Below are positions 1 through 13,931 of a stretch of DNA of 32,856 bases, one piece after another (the first letter of the stretch is position 1; every line of letters begins with the position of its first letter). The position numbers were made by a program, and so were the translations under genes. The notes beneath the pieces are model-generated. The model saw only the letters and a list, made by a program, of their open reading frames with translations, did not search any database and was not told where the DNA came from. Source of the DNA: Chromera velia (lineage: Eukaryota > Sar > Chromeraceae); assembly GCA_018398765.1 (NCBI GenBank), contig JAHBMJ010000970.1, positions 5,001 through 37,856 on the forward strand, in the 5' to 3' direction.

Positions 1-52
1 AAACGAACGTAGAAACGGACTAACAAAGAAACAAACGGACGGATAGACGGAC

Positions 53-232
53 CATGGGAGTGAAGTCAAAAGAGAAGGCATCGATGGAGATCGCCGCCCT
101 CCGAGCAGAGACCTGCAGGACGGCCGTGAGGAACCCCGTCGGATAGGTCAGGCCTCCCAGCCAGAAGCACTTGGGGGCACCCTCCATGCCCCAATTCTTC
201 AGCATCTCTATCCTCTGCTGGAGGTCTACAAA
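53..232 (-). CDS. DNAH2: Dynein heavy chain exon 58 (C-terminal domain, last in window)
   Basis: Residues 4040-4099, [40 protein letters not shown] and [20 protein letters not shown]. '.FWLsgf.[11 protein letters not shown]..AR...i.iD.lsf.f' is the conserved C-terminal motif. Donor GTCCGTCTATCC shows at least one more exon beyond the window, carrying roughly 80-100 residues. Confidence 0.98.
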
Positions 233-3200
233 CTGCAATCAGCAAGCACACAAACAACCAGACAGGAAGACAGGGAGAAGGAAGCATGAAGGCATCATGG
301 TTGGTCTCTTTCTCTTCAGGTTTCTCTTTCGACTTTGTCCTCGAGACTGAAGTCCTTTCAGCGAAGCTCTTTTGATGTTTTTGTTCTTGCGTCAAGATGT
401 GAAGCCAAACAAGGAACAGCGCGGAAGATGAAGAAGATGACGGACAAATATGCAACACAGTACCCACAGAGCTGTGTCCGAAAAAACGGTGAGTGACTTC
501 TCCTCAACAATCCATCCATCCATCCATCCATCCATCAATCCTCTTACAGACTGATCGAAAAACAGGGATGCCCCAAGTCAACACAATGAATGAGTATTTC
601 AAAGAAAGAAAACGACTTATACATCGACTCACTCACTCACCCAAGATGACAAAGGCTTCAGAGACGGGTAAGCGAAATTCCACGCCTGTGGCAACACTCC
701 GTCCTTCACTGCAAACAAAACCTTCTCCAGGTCCTCCGAGATCACGACAAGACCCTGCAGACCCTTCTCAAGGTCAGTCAGAGAGTTCCGCACAGCCTGA
801 AGGAGTTTGTTGTATCTCTGAATCTCCTGTAACATCACAATCTTGATGGGAGAATTGTCAGACGAATTCCTCAGGACAATGGACTGAAAATCCAAGTCTT
901 CCGGCACCTTCGCTTGCAAGACCTCAACCATCTTCGCGATATCCACTGCGCCCCCTCCTCCTCCTGCTCCCGCTCCCCCCCCTCCCCCCGAGATCTGGAA
1001 GAGGGTCGCGAGGAGATTCGATGCGTCTGCACGTTGAGAGGACACCTCCGCGTTCACGTGTTGACCGAAGGCCCCCGGGGCGTCGAAGTTCGGCAACTCC
1101 GACACGTACCTGCATGAACAGAGGAGGAAATTTAAGCGCAAGAGAGGAAAGAAGAGGAATGGAAAGATGCAGATGCGTGCTCATCTCCTCAGCCTCTGAC
1201 AGGCGGACCGACAAACACATGCGAAAAAAGACGCAGACAGGCAGAGGAAAAGAGAGAGAGAAAGACAGAGCAAAGAAGACAGACAGACATACAGGCAGGC
1301 AGACAGACCTCTTCATATGGTCCAGACTGTTCATGTGGTCAGGAATGAAGTACTCCTTCATGTCCGACAGCTTGAAGTGGGGGGTGGTGGCACTCGCCTC
1401 GCAGAAATACGTCTCCGTGTATACCCGCAGGAGCCGCAAGTCCTTGTCGTCTGTCACACGACCACCATAAGAGGCGTCTGCTATGAGGTATTGGATGGCG
1501 TCCCATGGGGTCTTCTCTTTGTACTGCAAGGGGTGGGAAAGGGGGGGGGAAGGGAGGCAGGCGGGCAATCGTTAATGGATTGTGCAGTTGAAACGCACGT
1601 CTATGGAGAATACAGGCGCTCTTTTTTGCGGCACGTGAGTAGATAGTGGAGAGAGGAAAACAGAAGTAAAAAAGGGGAAGAAAAAGAGAGTGGAGATGTT
1701 CCGCTAGGCCTCTCTCCCTCACTGACCTTCTCCACGTAGACATCCAAAATGTTCTCACAGACGAGAAAGTCCGAATCGTTGAAGTCGTACGGGACGTTCC
1801 ACCCCAGCGTTTTGAACTTTCGTCTCTCCAACAAAACAGAGTGCATCCAGACGAGGCAGAAGAACAATCTCTTGTACCTCTCCGCAAACGCCCTCTCCTT
1901 CTTGAAGTCCTCGTCCCTCACTTGCCCGAGGAGACGCACCATGTTGGCCTTCAGACCCTTTGGAGGCTCTGTGGTGGCCTTCACTGACCTCTGGAGAAGG
2001 GAGATGGGGAACCTGGGGGTGGGGTCGCTGCTCATCCACAGTCTGAAGGACGGACTTGTGCTTCTGTCTTCAGACACCTGTTCGATGATCTTCTCGAGAT
2101 CGGGCATCCAAGATAGTGACAAGTGACAGTTCGCAAGGAACACCCAGAAGCCGTCTTTTGCCCCCTCTCTCAACATCCTCTCTGCAGCTGCCGCCTGACC
2201 CTGACCGAGGGAAATAAACTTCAACTGCACATCATGGGACTCTGCGCAGTCTCGCAAAAGAGGTGTCGGGTCAAATCCAGGAGACAGAACGAAGATCGCA
2301 GGGACCTTCACGGTGGTGGTTTTGAACAAATTCTCCATGGAGAATGAGGGAGGGTCACAGAATTCTCTCCCCATCTTCTCGACAATCCAACGGGTGGCCA
2401 TTGGAAGTACCCTGTCTGGACGGATGGAACGGATCATCAACAAGCGACCCATTGTATCCAATCGCTCCTCCCACTCGCCGGGGAGAGGAACCTTCTCGGG
2501 CTCAAACTCAATGTACCTGCACAAAGGAAACACAAACACAGAAGGAAGACACGTGAAAAAGTAGGCATAAATGGAGATGGAGCAGATTCTTTGAGTTTCA
2601 TTTCTCTGCATACAGCCGCCCTCCAAAGATCACAAAAGCCCTCCTTCTTCAGACTCTTGTTGCATGTCTACACAACAACATGCTATCTCCCGCAAACATG
2701 AAACTGAATGACCGACCCCTCCCCCTCCCAGGCCCAGCACATCCATACAAACGAAGACTCGGACGGTTAGACAATGTGCTTGCAGGCAGAAAGGCAGGCA
2801 GACAGACAGACAAATAAACAAGAAAACGGACGCAGAGGCAGACCGACCATCTGTTCCACTCTCTCAGTAGCAGCTCGAAAGACTTCGTCAGATTCCCCCC
2901 GAACGCAGGAAGTTTGTTCAACTCGGTGATGTTGTCCCATGATGGGTTGTCCAACCACGGAGCTGGTTTGGCTGGCTGGTCCTTCTTGTCCATTACCACG
3001 CCTCCTCTGCAGGAAGAAAGGAAAGAAGAAAAGAACACAGGCAGCCGAACATGTTTGAAGGGTGGAAGAAAAAAAAGGGAGAGAGAGGCAGAAGAGAAGA
3101 AACTAGATCAAAACGGAAAACAGGAGAAGATACCCGCTTTCCTGTTACTGGCCTCACAAAAAGAGCGACGAGCAAATAAGTAAAAAAGGAGCTTCAAAAA

Positions 3201-3249
3201 TTAGAGACGGAAGGCAGACAAAATGGAGAAGGTCCGTTTCCCCCTCGTA

Positions 3250-3286
<37 letters not shown>

Positions 3287-6056
3287 CCTCCGGACTGTTC
3301 GAACCACAAGTTCACTGACTGACTTCAAAAAGAAAGTATACGACTCCATGTTCAGCCTCCCCTCCGACTCCAGGACTCGAGAGGACAAATGGATCGACAA
3401 CAGAAGTTTGTGCCTCTCGAACAGACCCACACACGCGTATCTGCAAGCACCGGTGGGTGAATTGAAATTTCAGAAAGCACACATTGTACATGCATGTTAA
3501 CAGGTGTCTTCTGCACCCCAGCAAGAGGAGGAAAACATCCCAGACAGGGAATTAAGAACAAAACCAAGCACACGAGAAGGAAAAGAAGAACCCCCCCGAG
3601 ACCAAGTTCTCACCTGTACACTGCGAGTGTGTGGTATGCGTTGAGGAACCCGACTCTCTGCTGAGGCCCGTCCCACACAGGGTGTTTCTCCTTTGAGCCC
3701 TCAATCGATTGAAGGAAGAGCTCCACATAAGCATCCAGAGAAAATTGGTACATCGGGTCCACCTGCAGCACAAACGAACACAAGAGATGATCAGGGAAGA
3801 ATATTGGTTCAGATGCTTTTCCTTTCACTTCGGCACGAAGCTTCTTCCAGGAGCAGAAAGGAGAAGGAAATGACTGAGAGATTCCTGTAACGGAAAAAGA
3901 GGAAAGAGAGAAACCTGTGCACTCGAAGTAAAGAGAATAAAAAAAAGCATAAAAGGTGTTTGCTCGCCCCCCCCCTCACCGACTGACCTGTGTGAGGTCA
4001 TTGAGAACAAAATAGAGGATCGCTGCCCGAGCCCCGCAGGGTCGGTAGGTCTCTCTCATTTCATCAATTTTCGCCATAGTCTTCTGTGCCACCTGCGTTT
4101 GACTCCTGACTGCCTCAGATGTATCCTTAGAGTCCTGCAACGTCTCGATGAGCGCCAAATCTTCAATGAGGGGGCCCGAGGCCTTCTGCAACAATTCCAA
4201 AATCGTGTCCTCCAACTTCTTCAACTTCCTGTTGCCCTCAGCGACCTGCACCACCAGCTGCTTCTTCCTCTCCTCTTGCACAGGATCCTCCATCCCGACC
4301 ACCTTTGCCAGCAGCTGGTCAGTCAGACCCGCCTGCATGATCGATCGATCGAGGGATGGAAAGAAAAAAGGAGATGAGTGCCTCCGTAGAACCATTTTGT
4401 CATTTGTACCCCTCGGAAGGAAAAAATGGCATGAGGGAGGGACACCAGACAGACAATTAGAGAAAAGTACGTGATGATTTTCTTAAAAAAAGCTGGAGAA
4501 GGGGATCGATCAAGGCAGACGCATAAAGAAAGAGAGAACCTTTTTGTTTTGTTTGTCTGCATGGGAGAGACAGAAGGAAAGAGAGAACCTTTTTGTTTTG
4601 TTTGTCTGCATGGGAGAGACAGAAGGAAAGAGAGAACCTTTTTGTTTTGTTTGTCTGCATGGGAGAGACAGAAGGAAAGGGTTCAGCGACAAGAAGACAA
4701 CTAAGGGGAAAAACAAACAAACAAACAAACAAACAAAAACGGCTGACCGACCTGCACCACGATGAAGTTGACAATTGTGGCCTTCGTTGAGACCTCGGGG
4801 GTGTAGTGGGGGTTGCTCCACTTAGTGGTCAGGAAGAAGCGGAAGTTCTTGTGGTAGTCCAGAGTGTTCTCACCCAATTTGATCTGCATTTTCCCTCCTC
4901 TGCAGGTGCAGGTCAGAAGGAAGAAAGGGAGGAAGGAAGGAGAAAAAGAGAGTTCGCTAAAGCAAATATGCAGTTCAATCAGATTCTGTTCTTTTCGACT
5001 GGCCTGGCGATCAACAAAGAGCTCGACAGGCACGTGGACGAGAGAGAGAGAAACCATCCCTCTTTCTAGAAGTGTCGTCTCGTGAAAAGAGAACGAAAAG
5101 CTAACAAACTGATCGGAAAAGGGGTACGACAATTAACGCAGTCACAACGCAAACTTGGAAAGGAATCAGAGCACGCAGTCACCCGATGCAAACAACTTCG
5201 CTTGCTATATTTCTGCATTCCAGTGTGTCAGATAGACAGACAGACAGACAGACAGACTGACGGGAGCATAATGATTTGTTTGGACATGAGAGGGTCCAAA
5301 GAGGGGTCCAATTCTTCCGAGACCCTCTCCATCAGCACCGAACGTCCGTTCTCAATGGCCCTCTCGATGACCCTCATGTAGTCCTTCGTTTTCGGGTCCA
5401 CCACCTTGAGGTCTGCGTCTCTCTTAGACCCCTCCATGTTGCGAATCCATTTGTTCGCCTGCAGGAATGCATACGGGGGGGAGAAAGGGAACAAGGAGGA
5501 ACATTCACAGATGAGAATAAAAGATGCGGCTGTCAGGAGAGGAGAGAGAAACAAGGCATGAAATCTAAATTGATGAATGCAGGCAATAAAAGAAAAAGAA
5601 AAAAGCGAATGACACTTTGCAAACACAGCCACAAACAGTGAAATAAAGCAAAATCTAAAAAGACCCTTCCACCCCCCTACCTGATCTTGTGGATCGATCA
5701 TCAGAGGCCACATAGACGTCCTCGTCACCAGCACGCCGTTCTCTGTAGAGAAATCGTCTGTTGGAAGCCCCTGGATGTTCCACTGCCCCACGTCCACCGG
5801 TTTGGCCATGAACTTCGCGAACGAAAAGTCACCGCTGGAGGGAATCTGCTGCTGCTGTACAGCTCTGCAGGAAGGAAGGAGCTCATGCGGTCACTCACGC
5901 CACAAACAAGTCAGCAAATTTATTGGATGGGAGGAAGCAGCAGAAGAGGAACTGATTGACAACCAATCGATGAATTCCTATTTTTTGAAAAAGAACGGGA
6001 ATCTATGACTACAAACAGGCGTGCAGTGTGTGTTTGCGAAGCAGAGAGAAAGAGAG

Positions 6057-6136
<80 letters not shown>

Positions 6137-9100
6137 AAACTGACCGAACATTTGCCACCACGATTTTCCTTCTGTACTCAAAATTGAAGGGCCCGACGTA
6201 GGACAGGAAGGCCGCTGCCAGCAGACAGTCTCCAGGCAGGTTGTCGATCTCTTCCTGATACTTCCCGACCTCCTCCATCCACCTCACCTGTTTGTTTGTT
6301 GGTCAACGCAGTGTCAGTTTACACAAGTTAGTGGAGGGTTTTCATGATGAATGAATCTTTGTGCCTCCATCCAAAAATACGATCGAGTGATCCAACTCAA
6401 GGAGATGTTTTCAAGGAGAAGGCAAAGCGCACGGGCGGGAGGGGTAGACAAAGTGATGTGAAGTCCAGAGTCATTTCTCCGCCAATCATTTCAGCCACTT
6501 CGCGGGCAAAACACGCGCTCACAAGTCTCTTGTCAGTCCACCTGTACCTAGAATGTTGTCGCATGCACCCCCTCCCATTCTTTTCGATCTCACAGTCAAA
6601 GAGCAGACACGGCCGAAGAGAAAGGAAGCAGAGTCCCAAAGCCTAGCAACCTGCCATGCAACCGACAGACATACCTGTTCTCCCGCAAGTCCTCCAATCA
6701 GTTTGTCCGCCCTTTGCTTCTTCACTTCCAGCTCCTCTGCCTCCTTCTGCAGGGCCTGAGCCCTCGCGTTGGACTCTTGGAACTCTCTCTCGTACTTCTC
6801 CAGAGTCTCCATCACCTGTCGGAGTCTGCAGAACGAAATGGATAGTTCTGGGTGGATGGATGAGTGTTGCAACATCTACTGGGACATGATCGCTTGATCG
6901 ATCGTTCCGTCAATGCAGCAGAAGGTAGTCAGTCTACTGGGCAAGCAAAAAAACTTGCAGGCAGGGATGCAGCAAGAAGAAAATTCCCTTCCTACTCCGC
7001 GATGGATTTCTGTCTGAACGTTCCTCTACGGATCTATGGATAGATACATCAATCAATCAATAAAGCAATGAACTCCGGTCCAGATCTTTTTGTTTTGAAC
7101 ACTTCGCTTGTCTTTCTTCGCTCGCAATATCACTGACAGCTCCAGACAGACAGACATGACATGGCAATTATGTGGACAGACACAGAGTGCTTTCGAGTCT
7201 GTATGTATTTTTTGTGTTTGTTGCGTATCTTGTAATTTTGTGTTTTGTCTGCTCTCGTCGACTGACGTGTCCTTGGCGTCTTGCAGCATTCTCTGGTTTT
7301 CCTCCAAGTCCTGCTCGGCCTTCTGGAGCTTCAACCTCTTGGGTTCCACCTCTCTGTAGACCTCTGCGTAGATCTTCATGGCATGCACCCACATGCACAG
7401 GGCACCCGCAGCGAGGGAGACCTTAGTCACAGTCTCGGCCTCGAAGTCTTTGTCCTTCACGTACCTGCACACACACAGACACATGCACAATTACTTGCTT
7501 GTACTTCACTTACCTGCACATGCAGACGCGCACAGACACACAATTGGAGAGAGCCAGTTGACACAAACAAGCATTCAAAGGGGGAGGGGAGCTAGAGATG
7601 TTTGGGCACAGATGAAAAGGGAAGCTTCTCATCACATTTCTTCTTGCTTGTTTCTTCTTCTTCTTCTTCTCGTTGGGCTGTCGATAATCCAAGCTGACTT
7701 CACAAAGATATTGTTCAGAGAAAACTTCGCCGTGCAGCCACCTAACACTCCCTGCCTGCCTGCCTGCCTGACTGGCTCTTCCTTCCACCAAAAAGCCCCC
7801 CGATTGACCGACTTTTCCATTTTCCTGAGTGTGTTGGTGGAGATGTTCTCCTTGTCGAAGTTTTTAATTCTCGTCAGGAAGGAAGGGTCGTTCAGCTCCA
7901 CCTTCGCAGCCGCCCACCCAGTCTTCTTGTCCATCACCGTCATCACGGCGTCCATCGTGAACTGCACAATGGCTGCACACACACACACACACACACACAC
8001 ATGAACACACACATGAACACACACACGAACACACACACACACACACACACACATATGAACACACACACGCGCGCGCGTACAGACAAACGTGTGGATACGC
8101 ACACGCTTACGCAAGGTGACCATCAATCAGAGAAAGAAGTGGGTGGCAGAACAAAAGAACCTGCATGCTGAAAAAAACGAGAAAGAAAAGGATCAGAAGA
8201 CCCGAACCCCCCGTGTACAAACTCACTCACCTGGGGGTTTGGTGTACGCTTTGACCTCCGAGATGGACTTCTTGTCGAGTTTCTCCAGAGCGTCTTCGGC
8301 AGCTTTCAGTGCCGGGAGCGCCTTTGAGAGGTCCTGTGCGGCATCCTCGGCCAACGTTCGCGTCTTCTCCTCTTCCTTTGCGATGCGTTCGGCCTCTCTG
8401 TTCACTTCCTCTTTCTTCTGCTCGGCAGCCTCTTTCTTTTCGTTAATGTCCACGAGCAGCGTCTTGCACTTGGCCGTCTCCTCTGAGACGATTTCGTTCT
8501 TCACTGAAATTTCCTTGTCAAGCTCCACCACCTGTGTGCGTGCTTCCTCAAGCTTGTGCAGACCGTTGGCGAGTTTGTCTCTCAAACCTCCGAACTCTTC
8601 CGCCTTCTCATCCAGAAGCCTCACGTACCCCTGCAGGGAGGCAGACAGCGAGCCAGCTAGAAACAATCAATCAAAGACGAGGGGGGAAAAGGAAAGGGGG
8701 GAAGGCTGAAAGGAACAGACGGCACTGACGCTTTCACTTTTTGACTGATCAAGGTGACGCAGTGTACACACACACACACACANGGGGGGGGGGGGGGGGG
8801 CGAGACCACACACCCATCCATACACAAACGAAAAAAGAGAGAGGCTTCACAGACAGACAGACAGACAGACCTTGACCAAGTTCAGGTAGTTTGTTGGAGT
8901 CACGTAGTTGTGCCTCTTCATGCGTGCCAGCATATCGTCAGACCACTGTGCCACCGTCACGTGGGCGGACCCGAAGACCTCCGAGATTTTCGGCTTCAGC
9001 TCCTCGTCAACGGCTGCAGGCTCCAGAAGGCGCTGGGCCACCTGCTCTCTCTCAGACACACAAGAGAAGAGAAAAAGAGAAAGAGAATGAAGGGATGGAA

Positions 9101-9537
9101 AGAGCAATTCACAGAGCATAAGAGAAGAGAAGCGACAAGGTGTATTTACTCTATTGATGTGGGAGGGAGGAACAAGTTGCCAGGCAAATTGTGACATAAG
9201 ATTCCCTCCTTGTATCCCTCCTTCCGCTTCTCATTGTCTACCTTCAAACAGAAACAACTGCATGGGACTGAAGACGCTCTTTTTTCCTCCCTTTCCCCTT
9301 CCGACCTCATTCAGAGCCTCAGGGGGCCATGGAAGGAACCAGTTGATGGTCGTGTTGTTGACTAGTGCTGGGTAGTTTCTGCAGTAGTTCGTCAGTGTCT
9401 TCCCGATGGGGGACACACAGAAGACCACGTGCAGCTTCTCCCGAACCCTCGCGAGGAAATAGTCGTACAGAGGGTCGGGCAACAAAGGGATGCCCTCGTC
9501 CTTTGCGTCCCTCTCAACAGCCTGGCGGATCTGCAAC

Positions 9538-9569
<32 letters not shown>

Positions 9570-12500
9570 CACACACACACACACAAACACATACACGAGA
9601 CAAAAGACAACACAAACGCAACAGCCACACGTATATGAAAATCGATTCACTCAGCATGCGCAAAATTACAAGGATCTTTAGGCAGCAGTCCATTGTATGT
9701 CTACCTATCAGCAAGACAGGAACCCAAACGAGCCACTGCTCGTCTTGAAATCAATCTTTCTTTCCCTCTCTTCTTCCTTGCCGACACCAACCCCCCCCCT
9801 GCTTCCCTCTCTACTTCCAGAAAAAAAACCCACTCCCACGCTGTCCAGCTTCATTCCACCCCGGCTGCCTCCTCACTCACTCACTCACTCACTCACTCAC
9901 TCATTCACTCACTCACTCACTCACTCACTCACTCACCCAATCACTCCCTCACTCACTCACTCACCCACCCACCCACTTACTCACTCGCGCACTCAATCAC
10001 TCACTAAGTCACACACTCACTCACTCCGTTGAGCTCATCCCCTGTGAAGAGGTTCGGCACCTCTCCCGACGAGAGGATGTTGTTGACGTCTTCCACGAAC
10101 GACTCCATGACGGCCTCCGTGTCCGCAAAAAGGAAGCACATCGCGTTGGAACGAACCTGCAGCACTCACTCACACTCACCAAATTAATTCACACACACAG
10201 ATGCACAAACACAAACAGAGGAAAAAAGAGTACAGCGCTGCCCTGTGCAAGGCAACGCACCAAGGAACGGGTATGAGAAGACGATTTGGAGAGAAGGCAG
10301 GAAAATGGAAAGTAAACGCCGGCATTTGCAGCAAGAGACAATCGGCTCACTGATGAAGTGACGAACAGAGAAAGCGACTGGCACACAGGGTGAACGTTCT
10401 TCTTTTTCTTCTTCTTCATCCCAAAGATTTACTAATCATCCCAAAGAAAAACGATTCAACAGATTTACTCATAGACAAGTAGGCAGATAGACGCACTGAC
10501 TGACTGACTGACTGACCCCTGCCTGCTCGTAGAGTCTCTTGAGGTCCTCTCTGAATTCCATCAGCTTGTAGGCCTTGTTGATCTTCACCTGGAAGGCTTG
10601 CTGGCCGGCCACGAAGGCAGCCAGCTTCGTCATCGAGTGTCTGCCTGACCCGCCCACTCCTATCAGCAGGGCGTTCCCTCTCGGCATCAGCAACACCCTA
10701 TGGATGCGACAACAGTGCTCGACAGCATCCCGGAAGAGGACCAGGTCCATCTTCGCACCCTTCGTGCCATCGTTGTGTTCCTGCAGTTTGAGCTCGAGGA
10801 CGGACTTGAGCAATGCCGGGTCGGAGGCCTGTTCGTACGGCGCCTCGTCGTTATCCGGCTGTGTGAGAGACAAGGCGATGTAGACGGGATTCGTGTCGTT
10901 CCCGCCACAGACCTCCTTCAACCTGCTGGACATGTTCGCCTCCATCAACGTCTCTGCGATCTTCTTGAACTCCCCCCTGTCGTCCTCGTTGATCAGTCGG
11001 TCGTGGAACACACGCAACGTCTCGTGATACCAGAGACGGGTCTGCAGTTATTTTTTTACAGAATGCATAAATAATAAAAAAAATTCTGTATGAAAATACA
11101 TGCATGGAACACACGCAACGTCTCGTGATACCAGAGACGGGTCTGCATGCATTCAATCACTCCATCAGGCCATCGGTCAAGCAAACATTCGATCGTTCGT
11201 TTATCTGATTGGCCGTTGTGCTTCGTGCGTGCGTCAAGGCGAGAAAAGAAGCAGGATGGATCTAACACGATTGCTCGGTGCATAGGAAGAGAGACAGACG
11301 AAAACCATGCAAGAAGCAAATGTTTCCCCCCCTTCTCGCTTCGTTTCTGCATTTATTCTTCTTTCTTTGTTTTCTTCACCGACGAACCAACGAACCATTT
11401 GATCCTTCTCCTCAAAGAGTTCCGGCACCGCGTTGTAGATCCCCTGGAAGACCTTCGAGACGTCCCTGAGGTTAAAGAGGTAGTGAGGCTTCTCGGGAGT
11501 CGGCAGGAAGGTCGAGTTGACCTGCACACAGCCAAGCAGGCAGAGTGAGAGACAGGCAGGCAGAGTGAGAGATGATGAATGGATAGACAGAGTGAGTCGT
11601 TTTCGCACAAATATGCAGACTGAGACGTGCATACACACGGGCAGATACACCTGCACCCCCACCCAGGGATGGTGCAAATGAAGGGGTGAGTGCTCACTCA
11701 CTAATGACTCAGAGTAACTCTCACGGAAATAAATGCACTCAAATTCACGTGATATATCAGAAAGAAAGTCGACCGATAAACTTCTCTCTCTCTCTCTCTC
11801 TCTCTCCCTTTTGACCAACCTTCTCATACAGCTGCAGGGTTGCCGTTGCCAGAGGTTCTGCGAGAGCCTTGACGTCCTCTCTGAACTCCGACAGCTTATG
11901 GGAGGCCAACGTCAAGTAGATTCTTTTCGTCTGGGCCTCTGCAGGAACGACGACGTTGATCAAATTGAACTTCGACTGCAGACGGCGGGAGATCACAGCC
12001 CTCCCTCCCCCCGGAGGGCCCATGGCAGCCACCAAGTTCATGTCCAGAATGTATTTCAGAGACTGCTTCTGACGGTCGTACCTGCACTCACTCACACACA
12101 AATACGCATCGTCATCGAACGTGATGATCTCTATGTCTCTTTATCTATCTGAATGCTTCTCACTGCGGCAGCTGAACTAAAGTACAGAGTCAGATGGATT
12201 ACTACACAAAATCGTCTTGGATCAGAGACAGACAGACCCACGAATCGGAAGGCGCAGGCATGCTATGCATAGACCGTCTGACGAGATTGCCCATGCAGAC
12301 CCTTTTTGCTTGTCAACATCCCCAAAACCCCTTTAGGCTCTCAAAACAAAGAAGCCAACAAACAACTAACTGACCAAGACCCGTAGTCAATCCATTGGCG
12401 TATCAGTTCCAGAGGTGGCTGGGATCCGAAGGTGTCTTTTCTGGGCATGTTCAGGTCGTCAATGAAGGTGATCAGTCTCTTGCTCTGAGGGGGTCCGTAC

Positions 12501-13891
12501 TTGTTCTGAATTCTCTTCTCGAGTTTCGACTCAATAATGTTCTGAGTCTTCAGAGAGCTTGTCTGGGCAGAAAAGTTAATCACCAGTGTGTTCGTCGTGG
12601 CCTCGTTGATCGTCGAGAGCACCGCCGTCGTTACACACACCGTCTTCCCTGTGCCCACCTCTCCTACCAACAGCGTGTGGTGGCGCTTGTCGACCAGACC
12701 GCGCAAAATGAAACCGTTCCGCACGGTGTCCACAGTCGGCACGAGGATCTTGTGGAATTGGGTCTCCGCAGTCCTGCAAGAAAGAAAGAAGCACCATACA
12801 CATGGGCCATGCACAGCTGAGTGTTTGTTCATGTATGTGGAATTGGGTCTCCGCGGTCCTGCAAGAAAGAAGGAAGGATTCGTTCATCGTGGTACGCATA
12901 CACAGTTGAGCAAGTCCATCAGTAATCAAAAAGAAAACTGCCGCTGGGCCCTTATTGTTCATTCACCTTTTGTATCTGAAGGGAACCCCTTTTGTGTCTA
13001 GGCGCCTCTCTCACCTGACCAGAAATTGAGAGCACGTAATTGCGAGGTGACGTCATGAACACCTTACTGTCCCAAGCATGGATGGATGCCCAGAAGTTCC
13101 CTTCCCTGGATCCATCCATGCATGCATGCATGCTACAGACAACCGCAGTCCATCAACCCGTCTCCATGCCTGCATGCACGCACTAAGTGCCTGACTGACT
13201 GACTTGTACGGATTTGGGAGTTTCGACTCCCAGGTCTCCCACTCGCCCCTCTCGAAGTTGAGGCAGTAGTCGAAGACCGTCTGTGTGGGGGGGAACAGGT
13301 TCTCGCAATCCCGCACGCACTGGTCGATTAGAGGTCTGCTCTTGGCGTCCACAGAGGACCCCAGAGACCACACGGCAGAGAAGGCAAAGAGCCTCTCGAC
13401 CATAGAGTTGGCCTGTGCAGGGTCGGGGAAGTTCTTTTCCAAGTCCACCTCTGCAGAGAAGACCTCAAAAAGACGGGAGAGGGAGACCACGCCGTTCAGG
13501 TCGGGGATCGGGACCAGCTCTGCGCACATGGATTTTCTGACAGTCAGGAGACGGTCAACGTATTTATCGAAAAGGGATCGGAGGAAGACCCTTCTCTCCG
13601 TCTGCTTCTCGTCTGGGTACATACGCTGACACCAGGACTCAACGTAGGCAGCCCAGCCTGCATAGATGCATACACGGGGGGGGGGACGCACAGAAGGAGA
13701 GAGAGCGTGAATGCTCGTTGTACCGCTGTGACAATTACTGCGACTCTAATTGTATTGGAGGGCCTCTGGTGGAGTGCATAGGGAGGATTCGGTCAGACCG
13801 AGGTAGGGTAGGGCCATGCAGAACAAATGGGATTGCTGGATTGGTCTTCAAGAGACTTCTCACACACAATAAAACGGAAAGAACGCTTCCC

Positions 13892-13931
<40 letters not shown>

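Noticed and set aside
1749-2126. Plus-strand open frames opposite exon 55 and other large exons
   Set aside because: Antisense shadows of well-conserved dynein coding sequence with no recognisable domain.
7632-8126. VCVCVC-type extension of the frame around exon 44
   Set aside because: The extension is the (CA)n repeat before the acceptor. Only 7813-7972 is coding.
13100-13135. TGCATGCATGCA runs (also near 17740 and 25703) as members of the inverted-repeat element family
   Set aside because: They are simple ATGC repeats without the TTTTCATA arm or a flanking junction duplication.
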